Both the position numbers and the translations under genes were made by a program. Shown here one piece after another: positions 16,193 through 25,846 of a DNA stretch of 64,000 nucleotides (position 1 is the first letter of the stretch; each line of letters starts with the position of its first letter). The notes under the pieces are model-generated. The model had not been told where the DNA came from. It saw only the letters and a program-made list of their open reading frames with translations, and made no database searches. The stretch spans positions 1 through 64,000 of the forward strand of contig DATGFN010000052.1 in the NCBI GenBank assembly GCA_035308965.1, given 5' to 3'. The DNA is from DASYXZ01 sp035308965 (GTDB taxonomy: Bacteria > Acidobacteriota > Terriglobia > UBA7540).

Positions 16193-18238
16193 ATGGCCCT
16201 TTACGCAATCACAATTTTCCTGAGCGCATTCCTTTTGTTTCAAGTGCAACCGTTGATCGTCAAGATCATCCTGCCATGGTTTGGCGGCTCGGCCGGAGTG
16301 TGGAGCGCCGCCTTGCTGTTCTTCCAGCTCCTGCTGCTGGCGGGCTATATCTATGCGCACGCCTTAATCAGGTGGGTCAAGGCGCGGACGCAAATGGCCC
16401 TTCACGTTTCGCTTTTGGCGGCCAGTTGCCTGTTGTTGCCCATTCTGCCGCCTCCGGCCTGGAAGCCAACCGATGCGGGAGACCCCACGATGCGGATTCT
16501 CGGGGTGCTTCTAGTGACTGTTGGGTTGCCCTATTTCCTTCTTTCAGCGACGACCCCTTTGTTACAGGCCTGGTTTGTGCGGCGCACGGGAAGTAGGATC
16601 CCGTATCGTTTGTTCGCGCTTTCCAACCTGGGCTCGTTGCTTGCCCTGGTGAGTTTCCCCGTCCTGGTCGAGCCCCGATGGACCTCGCGACATCAGGTTT
16701 TCGTCTGGTCAGGCATGTATTTGGCATTCGCCCTGTTGTGCGCCGCGGCGGCCTGGGTGAGCCGACACGGTATTGGGAGTGGACGGCAGCCCTCGGCTGA
16801 ACCCTCCGGATCCTCGCCAGTCGAGCGCCCTGGATTTTCTCAACTGCCGCTTTGGGCATCCCTTGCCGCCTGCGCCTCCACGCTGCTGCTCGCCATCACC
16901 AACCATTTGAGTCAAAGCCTCGCGCCCATTCCGTTGCTATGGGTCGTGCCACTGGCCGTTTACCTGATGACGTTTATTTTGGCCTTTGAGAGCGAGCGCT
17001 TTTACCGGCGTTGGATCTTTCTGCCCTGCCTGGTTCCGGCGCTGGGCGCCATCGCTTACTTTTTGAGCGAGAGTCCTGAGAGCGTGCGCCTCAGAATGCT
17101 CATTTCGATCTTCGTGATCGGCCTCTTTATCTGCTGCATGATGTGCCACGGAGAATTGGCGCGACGCAAGCCGGGTGCGGAGCACCTGACACTGTTTTAT
17201 CTGGTGATCTCTCTGGGCGGCGCCTTGGGTGGGATTTTCGTGGCGCTGATTGCCCCGCGCATTTTCCGATCCTATTGGGAATTGCCATTGGGCCTGCTGG
17301 CTTGTGCTCTGCTCGGCATCATCATTCTATGGAACCTGGCCATTCCCAAATTGGGCGCTTGGCCGCTGCGAGTAATTCTGTTGGCCAGTGCATGTTACTT
17401 CGGCTGGTATATGGCCTGGCACGAACGGCGCGCATGGCGGCACGCCTCCCTTGTCGAGCGCAATTTCTACGGCGTTCTTTCGGTGGAGATAGACCCCGAG
17501 GACAATCCCCCCGCCCGTGAACTCGTCCACGGGAAGATCATATTCGGCTCCCAAATGTTGGACCCGAAACTGCGTTATCAGCCAACGACGTACTACGGCC
17601 CAACCTCTGGCGTCGGGCGGGCGATCCGCGCGATGGAGGAAAAAGGTCCTGTCCGTGTCGGAGTTATCGGCCTGGGAGCGGGCGTGCTACTTGCCTATGG
17701 CCGGACGGGTGATGTCTACCGCCTTTATGAAATCAATCCGCTGGTCGTAAAGATCGCGCGATCCGATTTTTCTTTCTATGACCACTCACCTGCCGACAAG
17801 CAGATCCTGATGGGTGACGCGCGCCTGACTTTGGAGCACCAAGAGAGCCAGCAGTTCGATCTGCTGGCCGTGGACGCGTTTTCGGGTGACGCCATTCCAG
17901 TTCACCTGCTCACCCGCGAGGCCATGGCCCTCTATTTCCGCCATCTAAAGCCAAATGGAATATTGGCGGTGCACGTCTCGAACCACTACCTGGACCTGGA
18001 ACCTGTCTGCGCTCGCGGCGCGGAGGCTTTGGGCAAGAAGGCGATGATGATCGATGACGATCCTCCCGAGGAAAGCTTCCTTTTTTGGTCCGACTGGATT
18101 CTGATATCCTCTGATCCCGCTTGGTTCCAGAAAAGTAGTTTCGACGATGCCGACATGGAGCCCGCCACCGCGCCCCATGGTTTCCACGCCTGGACCGACG
18201 ACTACAGCAGTATCTACAAGATCCTCAAACTGAAATGA
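16193..18238 (+). CDS. Fused membrane / spermidine synthase-like protein
   Basis: 681 aa from the ATG at 16193; a GTG six codons earlier is possible, but family members begin at M-A-L-Y-A-I-T-I-F. The N-terminal ~430 residues form about ten transmembrane helices (first block F-L-S-A-F-L-L-F-Q-V-Q-P-L-I). The C-terminal ~240 residues are a spermidine-synthase-like Rossmann domain (G-V-I-G-L-G-A-G near residue 490, Y-E-I-N-P-L-V, G-D-A-R-L-T-L-E, D-A-F-S-G-D-A-I-P). This fusion is widespread in bacteria but lacks a proven activity. It ends just before a strong terminator shared with the convergent gene. Confidence 0.9.
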   Translation: MALYAITIFLSAFLLFQVQPLIVKIILPWFGGSAGVWSAALLFFQLLLLAGYIYAHALIRWVKARTQMALHVSLLAASCLLLPILPPPAWKPTDAGDPTMRILGVLLVTVGLPYFLLSATTPLLQAWFVRRTGSRIPYRLFALSNLGSLLALVSFPVLVEPRWTSRHQVFVWSGMYLAFALLCAAAAWVSRHGIGSGRQPSAEPSGSSPVERPGFSQLPLWASLAACASTLLLAITNHLSQSLAPIPLLWVVPLAVYLMTFILAFESERFYRRWIFLPCLVPALGAIAYFLSESPESVRLRMLISIFVIGLFICCMMCHGELARRKPGAEHLTLFYLVISLGGALGGIFVALIAPRIFRSYWELPLGLLACALLGIIILWNLAIPKLGAWPLRVILLASACYFGWYMAWHERRAWRHASLVERNFYGVLSVEIDPEDNPPARELVHGKIIFGSQMLDPKLRYQPTTYYGPTSGVGRAIRAMEEKGPVRVGVIGLGAGVLLAYGRTGDVYRLYEINPLVVKIARSDFSFYDHSPADKQILMGDARLTLEHQESQQFDLLAVDAFSGDAIPVHLLTREAMALYFRHLKPNGILAVHVSNHYLDLEPVCARGAEALGKKAMMIDDDPPEESFLFWSDWILISSDPAWFQKSSFDDADMEPATAPHGFHAWTDDYSSIYKILKLK

Positions 18239-18393
18239 ATCGCAGGTGGTTTTGAAGCGACATCAAATAGCTTACCGATGTTCGGTGTATCGAATTTCTG
18301 CCGGAAAGGGAGGGGGAACCGCTGAATTGGGAGGCAGTCTCAAGGTCTTTCAATCAAGTAAAAAATGGGACAGGACAAAATAGAAATCAGCGC

Positions 18394-18439
18394 GCTGGAC
18401 TGCCCCGTTTTTGCGGGGCGGTCCAGCATCGCCTTTTTT
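18394..18439 (+). terminator. Rho-independent terminator between convergent genes
   Basis: GCTGGAC (18394-18400) pairs with GTCCAGC (18421-18427), and an inner CCCCG/CGGGG stem closes a short T-rich loop. A T-run (18434-18439) follows on the plus strand. It sits between the plus-strand spermidine-synthase fusion and the minus-strand small secreted protein; a T-rich stretch on the opposite side makes bidirectional use possible. Confidence 0.85.
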
Positions 18440-18463
18440 GAATTTCAACTGATTTCCCCTGGG

Positions 18464-18670
18464 TTATTTGGGGGCTGGGGTAGTGGTGTCTCCAGAGCCC
18501 TTCTTGCTTTTCTTTCCACCCTTGTGGGCCTTGCTTGTCTTGGTAGCTTTCTTGCCACTTGTCGCGTCTTCCTTCTTATCGGTGGAACCTCCCGTAGCCT
18601 GTGCGAACACGGGCAACGAGAGCGAGCAGGCAACCGCAACAGCGAAAAGCATGGTAAGGAATTTCTTCAT
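18464..18670 (-). CDS. Small secreted lysine/threonine-rich protein
   Basis: 68 aa from the ATG at 18670, with GGAGG 11 nt upstream; the earlier in-frame ATG lies before the ribosome site. A clear signal peptide (M-K-K-F-L-T-M-L-F-A-V-A-V-A-C-S ending V-F-A-Q) is followed by a low-complexity basic tail of Lys, Ser, Thr and Gly ending T-T-T-P-A-P-K. No fold is recognisable. Possibly a periplasmic polycation; function unknown. Confidence 0.75.
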   Translation of the reverse strand: MKKFLTMLFAVAVACSLSLPVFAQATGGSTDKKEDATSGKKATKTSKAHKGGKKSKKGSGDTTTPAPK

Positions 18671-19227
18671 ATCGATCCAAGCCTCCATTAGAATTTAAAC
18701 TCCGATGTGATGTTAGGCATGTTGGTGGCCAAAGGGCGATTATCCTCTGGCCGGCCAATATTCGCGCATTCTATTGGATTTACTCATATTCCATCAAGAA
18801 GATTTTATGGATTGAAGTGTCTTGATATCCACCAAAGCGTGTGCCGGTTGCACCAATTGGAGCCGGATCTGGAAGGAGTCTGCAAGGATTGACACAATCA
18901 AACTTTTTGCCGGCCCGTGAACCACTTGGCAACGGCGAATAATTTTGCACTTCAATGCGCGAAAAAATGTCTTTCAACGCTGGGGCCGTCGCCAAAGAGT
19001 ATTTACCCGCGCGGCTCAATTAAAGACGGTGCGTCTTCTTTTTTCATCCGGTTCGGCTGTAGATAAATTTTGCCCCCCGCTCTCGTTTTTAAACAGGCGA
19101 TTGAATTAGGGGATTGAAGGGTGTATGTTATCGGTCGGTCGAATGGCGGGATAGTATCAAGCGGCCCTCCGGATTATGCTCCAACGTTTCAAAATTTATT
19201 TAAACTCTCAACCGATGGAGATCATCA
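18671..19227. other. AT-rich intergenic region
   Basis: About 550 bp with no supported gene. A short hairpin AAGACG/CGTCTT at 19023-19037 followed by seven of eight Ts could terminate plus-strand transcription. The promoters of the two divergent flanking genes must lie here, but no strong consensus is evident. Confidence 0.55.
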
Positions 19228-19932
19228 ATGTTTAAACCTCTGATCGTCTGCACTTTTTCCCTGGCTCTTGGGTTGTCAGCGGCCTCGCTGGCTGCTGCCA
19301 ACGATGCTGGTGAAAACGTGTGCACTGGAGACCCAAGCCACTGGACCCAGCTTTACGACGGCAAGGACTTGAACGGCTGGAAGCACGTGGGGCCCGGTCA
19401 TATGACGGTGGAGGATGATGGGCTGATTCATACCCATGGCGGTATGGGCCTGCTTTACTGGACGGGCGGAAAAGTCGGCGATTGCGTCATTCGGGTTGTT
19501 TTCCGGATGCGCGATGAGAATGACAACTCCGGCGTGTTCATCCGCATTCCGGTCGAGCCGCGCGAGGAGTGGATGCCTGTGCACTACGGCTACGAGGTCC
19601 AGATCGACAACCATCCCGAAAAAGGGGGAGAAGACGAGTATCACTCCACGGGCATGTTGTACTCGCTCACCAAGCCGATGGCGCAGGCATGGAAGCCGGG
19701 GCCCGAATGGAACACCATGGAGATCACGCTGGACGGTCCGCGCACCATCGTGAACCTGAATGGCGTGAAGGTGGTGGATTTCAAAGAGGGCGATCCTGTC
19801 CCGGAACGGAAATTCAATTTTGAACCCCAGCGCGGACTACGTCCGAATTTTGGCTACATTGGGCTGCAAAACCACAGCGACAACGACATTGTGTTCTTCA
19901 AGGAAGTTGCCATCAAGCCGCTGAAGAAATGA
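19228..19932 (+). CDS. Secreted DUF1080 (3-keto-disaccharide hydrolase-like) protein
   Basis: 234 aa with GGAG 7 nt before the ATG and a signal peptide (about 1-24, ending S-L-A-A-A-N). The mature part is a single DUF1080 jelly-roll: W-T-Q-L-Y-D-G-K-D-L-N-G-W-K, D-N-S-G-V-F-I-R, Y-G-Y-E-V-Q-I-D-N-H, S-T-G-M-L-Y, and a C-terminal G-Y-I-G-L-Q-N-H-S-D strand. The family includes hydrolases acting on 3-keto sugars and many uncharacterised secreted proteins. It stands alone, convergent with the transhydrogenase gene. Confidence 0.9.
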   Translation: MFKPLIVCTFSLALGLSAASLAAANDAGENVCTGDPSHWTQLYDGKDLNGWKHVGPGHMTVEDDGLIHTHGGMGLLYWTGGKVGDCVIRVVFRMRDENDNSGVFIRIPVEPREEWMPVHYGYEVQIDNHPEKGGEDEYHSTGMLYSLTKPMAQAWKPGPEWNTMEITLDGPRTIVNLNGVKVVDFKEGDPVPERKFNFEPQRGLRPNFGYIGLQNHSDNDIVFFKEVAIKPLKK

Positions 19933-19942
19933 TCCAGTTCGC

Positions 19943-21349
19943 CTAGCCTTCCTTCAACTTAAATCCCGCCAGATTGCCGAGGCCGTCGTAAGCGGCGGCC
20001 TTATACATCTCCGAAAGCGTGGGGGCGTTGAACACCGAATCGATCAGGTCGGGGATGCCGCCCTCGAGTTCGATCACCATCATGCCGATGTGAACGAGGT
20101 CGGTGGCATTTTCGCCGATCATGTGGACGCCAAGCAGGCGGAGGTTGTCGCGGCGAAAGATAAGTTTCAACAGCCCATGCGTCTCGCCCACCATTTGTCC
20201 GCGGGCGTTGTTTTCATAGCGCGCCCGGCCTACCTCATAAGCGATGCTCTTGGCCTTGCAGGTCTCCTCTGTTTCCCCCACGGCCGATATTTCCGGAATG
20301 GTGTAGATGCCGAGGGGCAATGCTTCCGGCAGGCGCTGTTTGTACTTCAGGTCGAAGGCGTGACACACGGCCACGCGCCCCTGCTCCATGGAGGTCGAGC
20401 CGAGGGCAGGGAAGCCGATCACGTCTCCGGCGGCGTAAATATGGGGGACGCAAGTTTGATAGTGATCATTTACGGCCACGGTGTGGCGCTCGGTTAAATT
20501 GATCCCGGCCTTTTCCAGGCCCAGGCCGTCCACCGTTGGGGCGCGGCCGGTGGAGAGGAGAGCGGTCTCCGTCTCCAGAATCATTCCGGATTTCATGGTC
20601 ACGCAAACACCCCTGCCATTCGTCTTAACCGATGCGGGACGGTCGTTGAAAATCAACTGGAGGCCGAGGAATTCCAGGCGGTCCTTGAGGCGGGATGAAA
20701 TCTCGATGTCCAGGAAGGGCAGCAACCTGTCTCCGCCGGCTACCAGGATCACTTTCACTCCCAGCGCCGCAAACATGGAGGCGTATTCGCAACCAATCAC
20801 CCCGCCGCCCACCACCACCATGCTGGCGGGAATCCGATCCATGGCCAGAATAGTGTCCGAGTCGAAAATAAAATGGTCGTCAAAGGGAATGTCCGGCGGA
20901 TGGAAGGGTTGGGAGCCTGTCGAGAGCAGAATGTAGTCCGCCGTCAGGGTTTCCGTGCCGCCGCCGGTCAACTGAACCTGGACAGTGTGAGCGTCTTCGA
21001 ATGAGGCGGAACCCTGCATCAGATCGACGTGATGAGCCAATAGATTAGTATGGACTTTCGCGCGCTCCAGGCTTACCACTTCGTCTTTGCGGTGCATAAA
21101 GTCGCGCACCGTCAGGCCCTTTTGCAACGAGTAGTCGATGCCGTAGAGGCCGCGTTGCAACAGTCCGGAATAATAAAGGGCTGCTTCGCGAAGACACTTG
21201 CTGGGAATGGTTCCCGTGTTCACGAAAATGCCGCCCACCCAACGGCCGCGTTCAACCATGCCCACTCGCTTGCCAAAGTAGGCCGCCTGGGCCGCGCCCT
21301 TTTCGCCCGCCGGTCCGGAGCCAATTACTATCAGGTCAAATTGTTTCAT
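19943..21349 (-). CDS. sthA: Soluble pyridine nucleotide transhydrogenase (Si-specific)
   Basis: 468 aa from the ATG at 21349 (a GGGAAGA box precedes it; the GTG 13 codons earlier has no sequence typical of the family). FAD-binding G-S-G-P-A-G-E-K-G-A at the N terminus, then G-G-I-F-V-N-T-G-T-I-P-S-K. This has a single Cys-free active-site segment rather than the CxxxxC disulfide of lipoamide dehydrogenase, as in SthA. The NAD(P) site is V-V-G-G-G-V-I-G-C-E-Y, followed by A-A-G-D-V-I-G and the dimerisation domain. It would interconvert NADPH and NADH in the cytosol. Confidence 0.9.
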   Translation of the reverse strand: MKQFDLIVIGSGPAGEKGAAQAAYFGKRVGMVERGRWVGGIFVNTGTIPSKCLREAALYYSGLLQRGLYGIDYSLQKGLTVRDFMHRKDEVVSLERAKVHTNLLAHHVDLMQGSASFEDAHTVQVQLTGGGTETLTADYILLSTGSQPFHPPDIPFDDHFIFDSDTILAMDRIPASMVVVGGGVIGCEYASMFAALGVKVILVAGGDRLLPFLDIEISSRLKDRLEFLGLQLIFNDRPASVKTNGRGVCVTMKSGMILETETALLSTGRAPTVDGLGLEKAGINLTERHTVAVNDHYQTCVPHIYAAGDVIGFPALGSTSMEQGRVAVCHAFDLKYKQRLPEALPLGIYTIPEISAVGETEETCKAKSIAYEVGRARYENNARGQMVGETHGLLKLIFRRDNLRLLGVHMIGENATDLVHIGMMVIELEGGIPDLIDSVFNAPTLSEMYKAAAYDGLGNLAGFKLKEG

Positions 21350-21899
21350 CGTTCGTCTTCCCGCCCCAGGGGTGGAAACACGGGTCACATTGAGTTGCGG
21401 TCATGAAACCGGAAAAGGATGTGAAGGCTTTCTTGCATCAAGCCCGCCCTCATTCGTCGAAAGTATAATATGTCAGTTGGCAAGCCATTGCGTGCAAAAA
21501 AAAAGAAAGAGAGGTTTTCAGACGGAGTGGCGGCTTATCAATAACAGCCGGAGAAGGACTTTCTCTGCGCAGCAGGGAGGTTAGAAAAGCAAATGCAAAT
21601 TATAAATTATGAATTAAAGATACCTTTAAAAGGCAAAGCTAACAATTGGCTGTCGATTTCGTGAATTACGGCATTTAGGGCGGAATGCCCGTTCAAGGGC
21701 GGGATGGAAGTTCGAAGGACAATATTCATCCCGGTGTCAAATCCCTGAAACTCATAGCTGATTACCGTTCAGAAAAGTAGGAAATGGAAGCTGGAAATTG
21801 GAAACTGGCCTTCGCCAAATATTTACCATTTTCCATTTTCCAATTTCCATTTTCCGAGGCAATCGCCCAATCACTCAATCGCCCAATCACCCAATTCTT
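21350..21899. other. Low-complexity intergenic region
   Basis: About 550 bp with no supported gene. The part near the next gene is built of short reiterated words (fragments such as CCATTTTCCA and CAATCGCCCAATCA at 21825-21895), which recur as intergenic filler elsewhere in this window. Confidence 0.6.
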
Positions 21900-22799
21900 C
21901 TAAAGCTCTCCCCGGCCCGAGTCCACGGAAACGGGTCCGTTCACGGTGGACATTTTAATTGTCGGGTTTGCGCCGCCGAATTCGATGTAGCGACTGTCAT
22001 CATCCCAGGTACGATTGGACTTGCTGCATTGCGAGGCACGGCAACGAACAGGGGACCGGCCGGACATTTCCACCCGCACTCCGGACTCGAAGTTCGCGGG
22101 CACTTCTAGAGACAGAGGACCGTTTTCCGTGTGCGCGGTTACACCACCGGCGTTCCATCGGTCACCCGCCAGCGCGACGTGTATGGGCCCGTTTTGGGTT
22201 TCGAGTTTCAGGTTTCCGCCGTCCCCGGACATGCTGATGGGTCCATTGACGGTTTGAGCGTCAATTTCCCCGGAGCAGTTTACAACCGCGATGGGACCAT
22301 TCTCGCTGCGTGCCACGACTTTGCCTGAGACGTCCCGCAAGCCAATAGGTCCGTTATGAGCTTTTAGACTAAGATTGGATCCTTGGGGAGCTTTAACGAT
22401 AAGATAAACGGTCCAATCGCCGTCGGTGGGGCCGTTGGCAGTCACATGATTGCCGCTGGCTGACACGGAGATCTCGCGCAGGAGGCTGTCGCTGGCTGCG
22501 GCCTTGCAGGCGGAGATGGCGTAATCATTCCCTGTCCAACCCGCTACTTGAACCCCGCCATTCCGTGCCGCGTCCACTTCCAGGACGGATGCCGACTTCG
22601 GAATGGTGAAGTGCTGCTCAGCGTGCGCGGCGTCGTGATCGTCAAACTCGAAGTTGAGGTCATCACAGGAAGTCACCATGCCGTGATTGTGCGTGGAGAG
22701 TCCGGTGTTGTAATGCCTTGCCTGAACTTTATCCGTGCTAAATACCATGACGGCCGCCGTTGCGCATGCCGCCAGGCACCAAAACAATCGTTTATCCAT
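21900..22799 (-). CDS. Exported DUF4097-like beta-solenoid protein
   Basis: 299 aa with GGGAGG upstream of the ATG and a signal peptide (about 1-27). Much of the rest is a repetitive beta structure in which N-G-P-I or N-G-P-L recurs about every 18-20 residues (H-N-G-P-I, E-N-G-P-I, V-N-G-P-I, Q-N-G-P-I, E-N-G-P-L, V-N-G-P-V), the pattern of DUF4097 putative adhesin domains. Two cysteine pairs are present. It lies downstream of the large permease at 23009-25534 in the same direction, about 210 bp away. Confidence 0.82.
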   Translation of the reverse strand: MDKRLFWCLAACATAAVMVFSTDKVQARHYNTGLSTHNHGMVTSCDDLNFEFDDHDAAHAEQHFTIPKSASVLEVDAARNGGVQVAGWTGNDYAISACKAAASDSLLREISVSASGNHVTANGPTDGDWTVYLIVKAPQGSNLSLKAHNGPIGLRDVSGKVVARSENGPIAVVNCSGEIDAQTVNGPISMSGDGGNLKLETQNGPIHVALAGDRWNAGGVTAHTENGPLSLEVPANFESGVRVEMSGRSPVRCRASQCSKSNRTWDDDSRYIEFGGANPTIKMSTVNGPVSVDSGRGEL

Positions 22800-23008
22800 T
22801 TGGAGGTTCCTCCCTGTCAGACTAATAGACGCATGAATTGGGAAAGGGTTAGGGAGGAAATTATGAATTGTGAATTATGATTGAAACCGCTGTGCAGGAG
22901 CCTCATTGAATCGGGCGGACCTATTTCTGTCCTCGAGTCTGAAACCCAAGCTCCGGATTTCATACTTCATATTTCATAATTTATAATTCACCCTTCATTC
23001 TTTAACCT

Positions 23009-25534
23009 TCATTCATACCTTAGCGCCACCATCGGGTCCACATGTGATGCGTTCCGGGCTGGGATGAAGCCGGCCAATGCCGCCACAGCCAAGAGCAGCA
23101 CCGCTGCCAGCGCAATGGTCAAGGGATCGTTCGGGGTCACTCCATAGAGCTGGGCGGAAATCAAACGAGTGGAAGCCAGCACGGCGGGAACCCCAATGAA
23201 GAGGCCGATCATCACCAAAAGGAGCGATTCCTTCAATACCATCCAAAGCACCTGATGCGATTCCGCTCCCAGGGCCATGCGAATTCCAATTTCATTGGTT
23301 CGCCGGGAGATGGCATAGGCCATCACACCGTAAAGACCGACGCATGCAAGCAGAAGCGCGAGCCCTCCGAATGCGCTGGAAAGTTGAGCGATCAGGCGCT
23401 CCTGGCTCAATGCATCGTCAACCTGTTGGCTCAGGGTGACCACCTTTCTCCCCAATAGCCTGCTGTTAATGTCATTGAGAATCCTGCGGACGTCCGCGGC
23501 CACTGCGGTGGGATTGGCCGCGGTTCGAATTTCCAAGTCGTTCATAAAATCGGGATTCTGAAATACGGGAATGAGAATCACCGGTGGCGAAGGCTCCCGC
23601 ATTTCTGTATATTTCGCGTCTTTAACCACTCCGACAATCTCAATATCCGCAGCGTGCTTGGCGTCATCGAATCCGAACCGTTTTCCAACCGGGTTCTGAT
23701 TGCCAAAATAGTGGTGGGCCAGCTCTTCATTAACCACTGCCACTTTGGAGGAGGTCTCGGAGTCCTGAGGCCCGATGCCGCGCCCGGCTACCAACGTCAT
23801 TCCAACTGTCTCGACGTAACCCGGGCCGACCACAATAATCTGAGCGTCAGTCTCTTCCCGCGGCTTGGGGGTGTAGCCTTGAACCGAGATGGAGCTGTCC
23901 CGCATGCTTCCACTGACCAAGCCATAGAGAGCGATGCTGGTGGATTTCACTCCGGGAACGGCGCCCACGCGTTCCAGCAACTGGCGATACAAACCGGGAA
24001 GTTGCTCGGGCTTATACCCTGCCATGCGCGGGTTCATGCTGACCAACAGAACGTTTTCACGGTTAAACCCCAGATCCTGGTTCTCCAGTTTTTGAAAAGT
24101 GCGGACAAAAAGTCCGCCACCCACCAGCATTAAAAGGCAGATGGCCACTTGCAACGCCACGAGCGCCTTGGTCAGATTGAATCGCGAGCCGTGCCCCGCC
24201 AGGTTTCGAGCACCCTCTTTCAACGAAGCCGTCAGGTCGATTCGCGCCGCGCGAATGGCGGGGGCGAGGCCAAACAGGACTCCGGTGAAAATTGAAATCA
24301 GCAACGTAAATCCCATGATGCGGGAATCCGGGCTGACGCTCAACGGAATGTAATTCCCCCGCGAAACCAGGTGCACAAGCAGACTGGTTCCCCAGGTTGC
24401 CAGAACCGTTCCGGCCGCGCCGCCCAGGATGGCCAGCATGAGGCTCTCGGTAAGCAATTGCCGGACCATTCGCGAGCGGCTTGCGCCCAGCGCGCATCGC
24501 AAGGAGATTTCCCTTTGTCTTGCTGACGCTCTCGCCAACTGGAGATTGGCAACATTGGCGCAGGCGATCAACAATACCAGTCCGACCAGGGCCATCAAAA
24601 TCTTGAGTGGTTCGGAATAGCTCCGGCGCAGCCCGGACACTCCGCCGCCACCCGGGGTCAAGTCGATGCGAACCCCGGCAAGTTCGCGGCGGTCTTCAGG
24701 CGAGATTTTCGAACCGACCATATCAACCAGATATTGGCGAAAATGCTCGGTCACCGCAGTTTGAGCTTGTAGCCGGGAAACGCCGGGCTTCAGACGCCCC
24801 ATGACATCCAGCCAGAAAACGTTTCGTTTTTCCAGGCGCGAAGGCTCGAGCAGGGCCTGGGGTTCCATGGAGAGTGGCATCCAGATGTCGGCCGGATCGC
24901 TTTGCAGTGATTCTCCGAAGAACCCACGCGCCGCCACGCCCACAATGGTAAAGGGTATGCCATTGATGTCCATCGATCTACCAATTACGGATGCGTCAAG
25001 CGAAAACCTGCGCTGCCAGAAGCCGTAGCTGATCACCGCTACCGGGTGCGCCCCTTCTGCCGTATCATCCTCCGGCGTAAGCGTCCGGCCCATGGCGGCA
25101 TTCACGCCGAGCACTGAAAAATAATTCCCCGAAACTACTTTGCCGAAGGCTGCCTCGGGTGCCGCGCCGCCCCCCGAGCCGCTTATATTCAAGTTCAGCC
25201 GGCTGACCGTGCTTTGAAAAGCGCATACGCCGGTAAAAAATAGGTGGTCGTCGCGGTATTCCTTGAATAAAGGAACGGAGATAAGCTCCCACTCGCCGGC
25301 GTGCGGCATGCCGTCAATGATGCTGGTCCCAGCCGAGCGACCCTGGCCGAACAAGACGAGCTCCTCGGGCTTTTCCACGGGCAGTGACTTAAGCATCAAG
25401 GCATTGATGATCGTGAATATGGCCGTATTGGCGCCAATCCCCAATGCTAGGCAGAGGACGACAACCGCGGTGAAGCCCGGGCTCTTGGCCATCATGCGAA
25501 AGCCGTATTTCAAATCCTTTAGCAGGTTTCCCAC
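23009..25534 (-). CDS. FtsX-like ABC transporter permease
   Basis: 841 aa from a GTG at 25534 with GGAGG 8 nt upstream. It begins directly with D-L-K-Y-G-F-R-M-M-A-K-S-P-G-F-T-A-V-V, so it lacks the long N-terminal helical segment of the ADOP at 10953-13610. Two MacB-like periplasmic domains (the first with A-D-I-W-M-P-L-S) and two FtsX helix sets (A-C-A-N-V-A-N-L-Q-L-A-R-A, R-T-N-E-I-G-I-R-M-A-L-G-A) follow, ending H-V-D-P-M-V-A-L-R-Y-E. No ATPase or PadR gene is adjacent. Substrate unknown. Confidence 0.92.
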   Translation of the reverse strand: MGNLLKDLKYGFRMMAKSPGFTAVVVLCLALGIGANTAIFTIINALMLKSLPVEKPEELVLFGQGRSAGTSIIDGMPHAGEWELISVPLFKEYRDDHLFFTGVCAFQSTVSRLNLNISGSGGGAAPEAAFGKVVSGNYFSVLGVNAAMGRTLTPEDDTAEGAHPVAVISYGFWQRRFSLDASVIGRSMDINGIPFTIVGVAARGFFGESLQSDPADIWMPLSMEPQALLEPSRLEKRNVFWLDVMGRLKPGVSRLQAQTAVTEHFRQYLVDMVGSKISPEDRRELAGVRIDLTPGGGGVSGLRRSYSEPLKILMALVGLVLLIACANVANLQLARASARQREISLRCALGASRSRMVRQLLTESLMLAILGGAAGTVLATWGTSLLVHLVSRGNYIPLSVSPDSRIMGFTLLISIFTGVLFGLAPAIRAARIDLTASLKEGARNLAGHGSRFNLTKALVALQVAICLLMLVGGGLFVRTFQKLENQDLGFNRENVLLVSMNPRMAGYKPEQLPGLYRQLLERVGAVPGVKSTSIALYGLVSGSMRDSSISVQGYTPKPREETDAQIIVVGPGYVETVGMTLVAGRGIGPQDSETSSKVAVVNEELAHHYFGNQNPVGKRFGFDDAKHAADIEIVGVVKDAKYTEMREPSPPVILIPVFQNPDFMNDLEIRTAANPTAVAADVRRILNDINSRLLGRKVVTLSQQVDDALSQERLIAQLSSAFGGLALLLACVGLYGVMAYAISRRTNEIGIRMALGAESHQVLWMVLKESLLLVMIGLFIGVPAVLASTRLISAQLYGVTPNDPLTIALAAVLLLAVAALAGFIPARNASHVDPMVALRYE

Positions 25535-25846
25535 GCGAATGTCCTCCGAATCGTGAAACGGCTGGCCGCTCTAAGCCATCCGAATGGCGCGTTACCGATG
25601 CCGACTGAGGTTTGTCTGAAAAAACAATTCAACGATCAATTATCCGGCAATTTTTGTTCCTACCTCGCGCCTGCCCTTAGGTGATTGATATATATGCCGT
25701 TATTCGAGGTCCACTGGGCTCGTTTAATGCATGTTGTGTTCGGTATTGAGAAATTCCGTCCCACAAACGGGCAGGCACCTGAGTTACCCATTCATGTAAT
25801 CGGCCAGGTTCGCCCGCCAAGTTTGATCGCGACGATAAGCGGCTGG

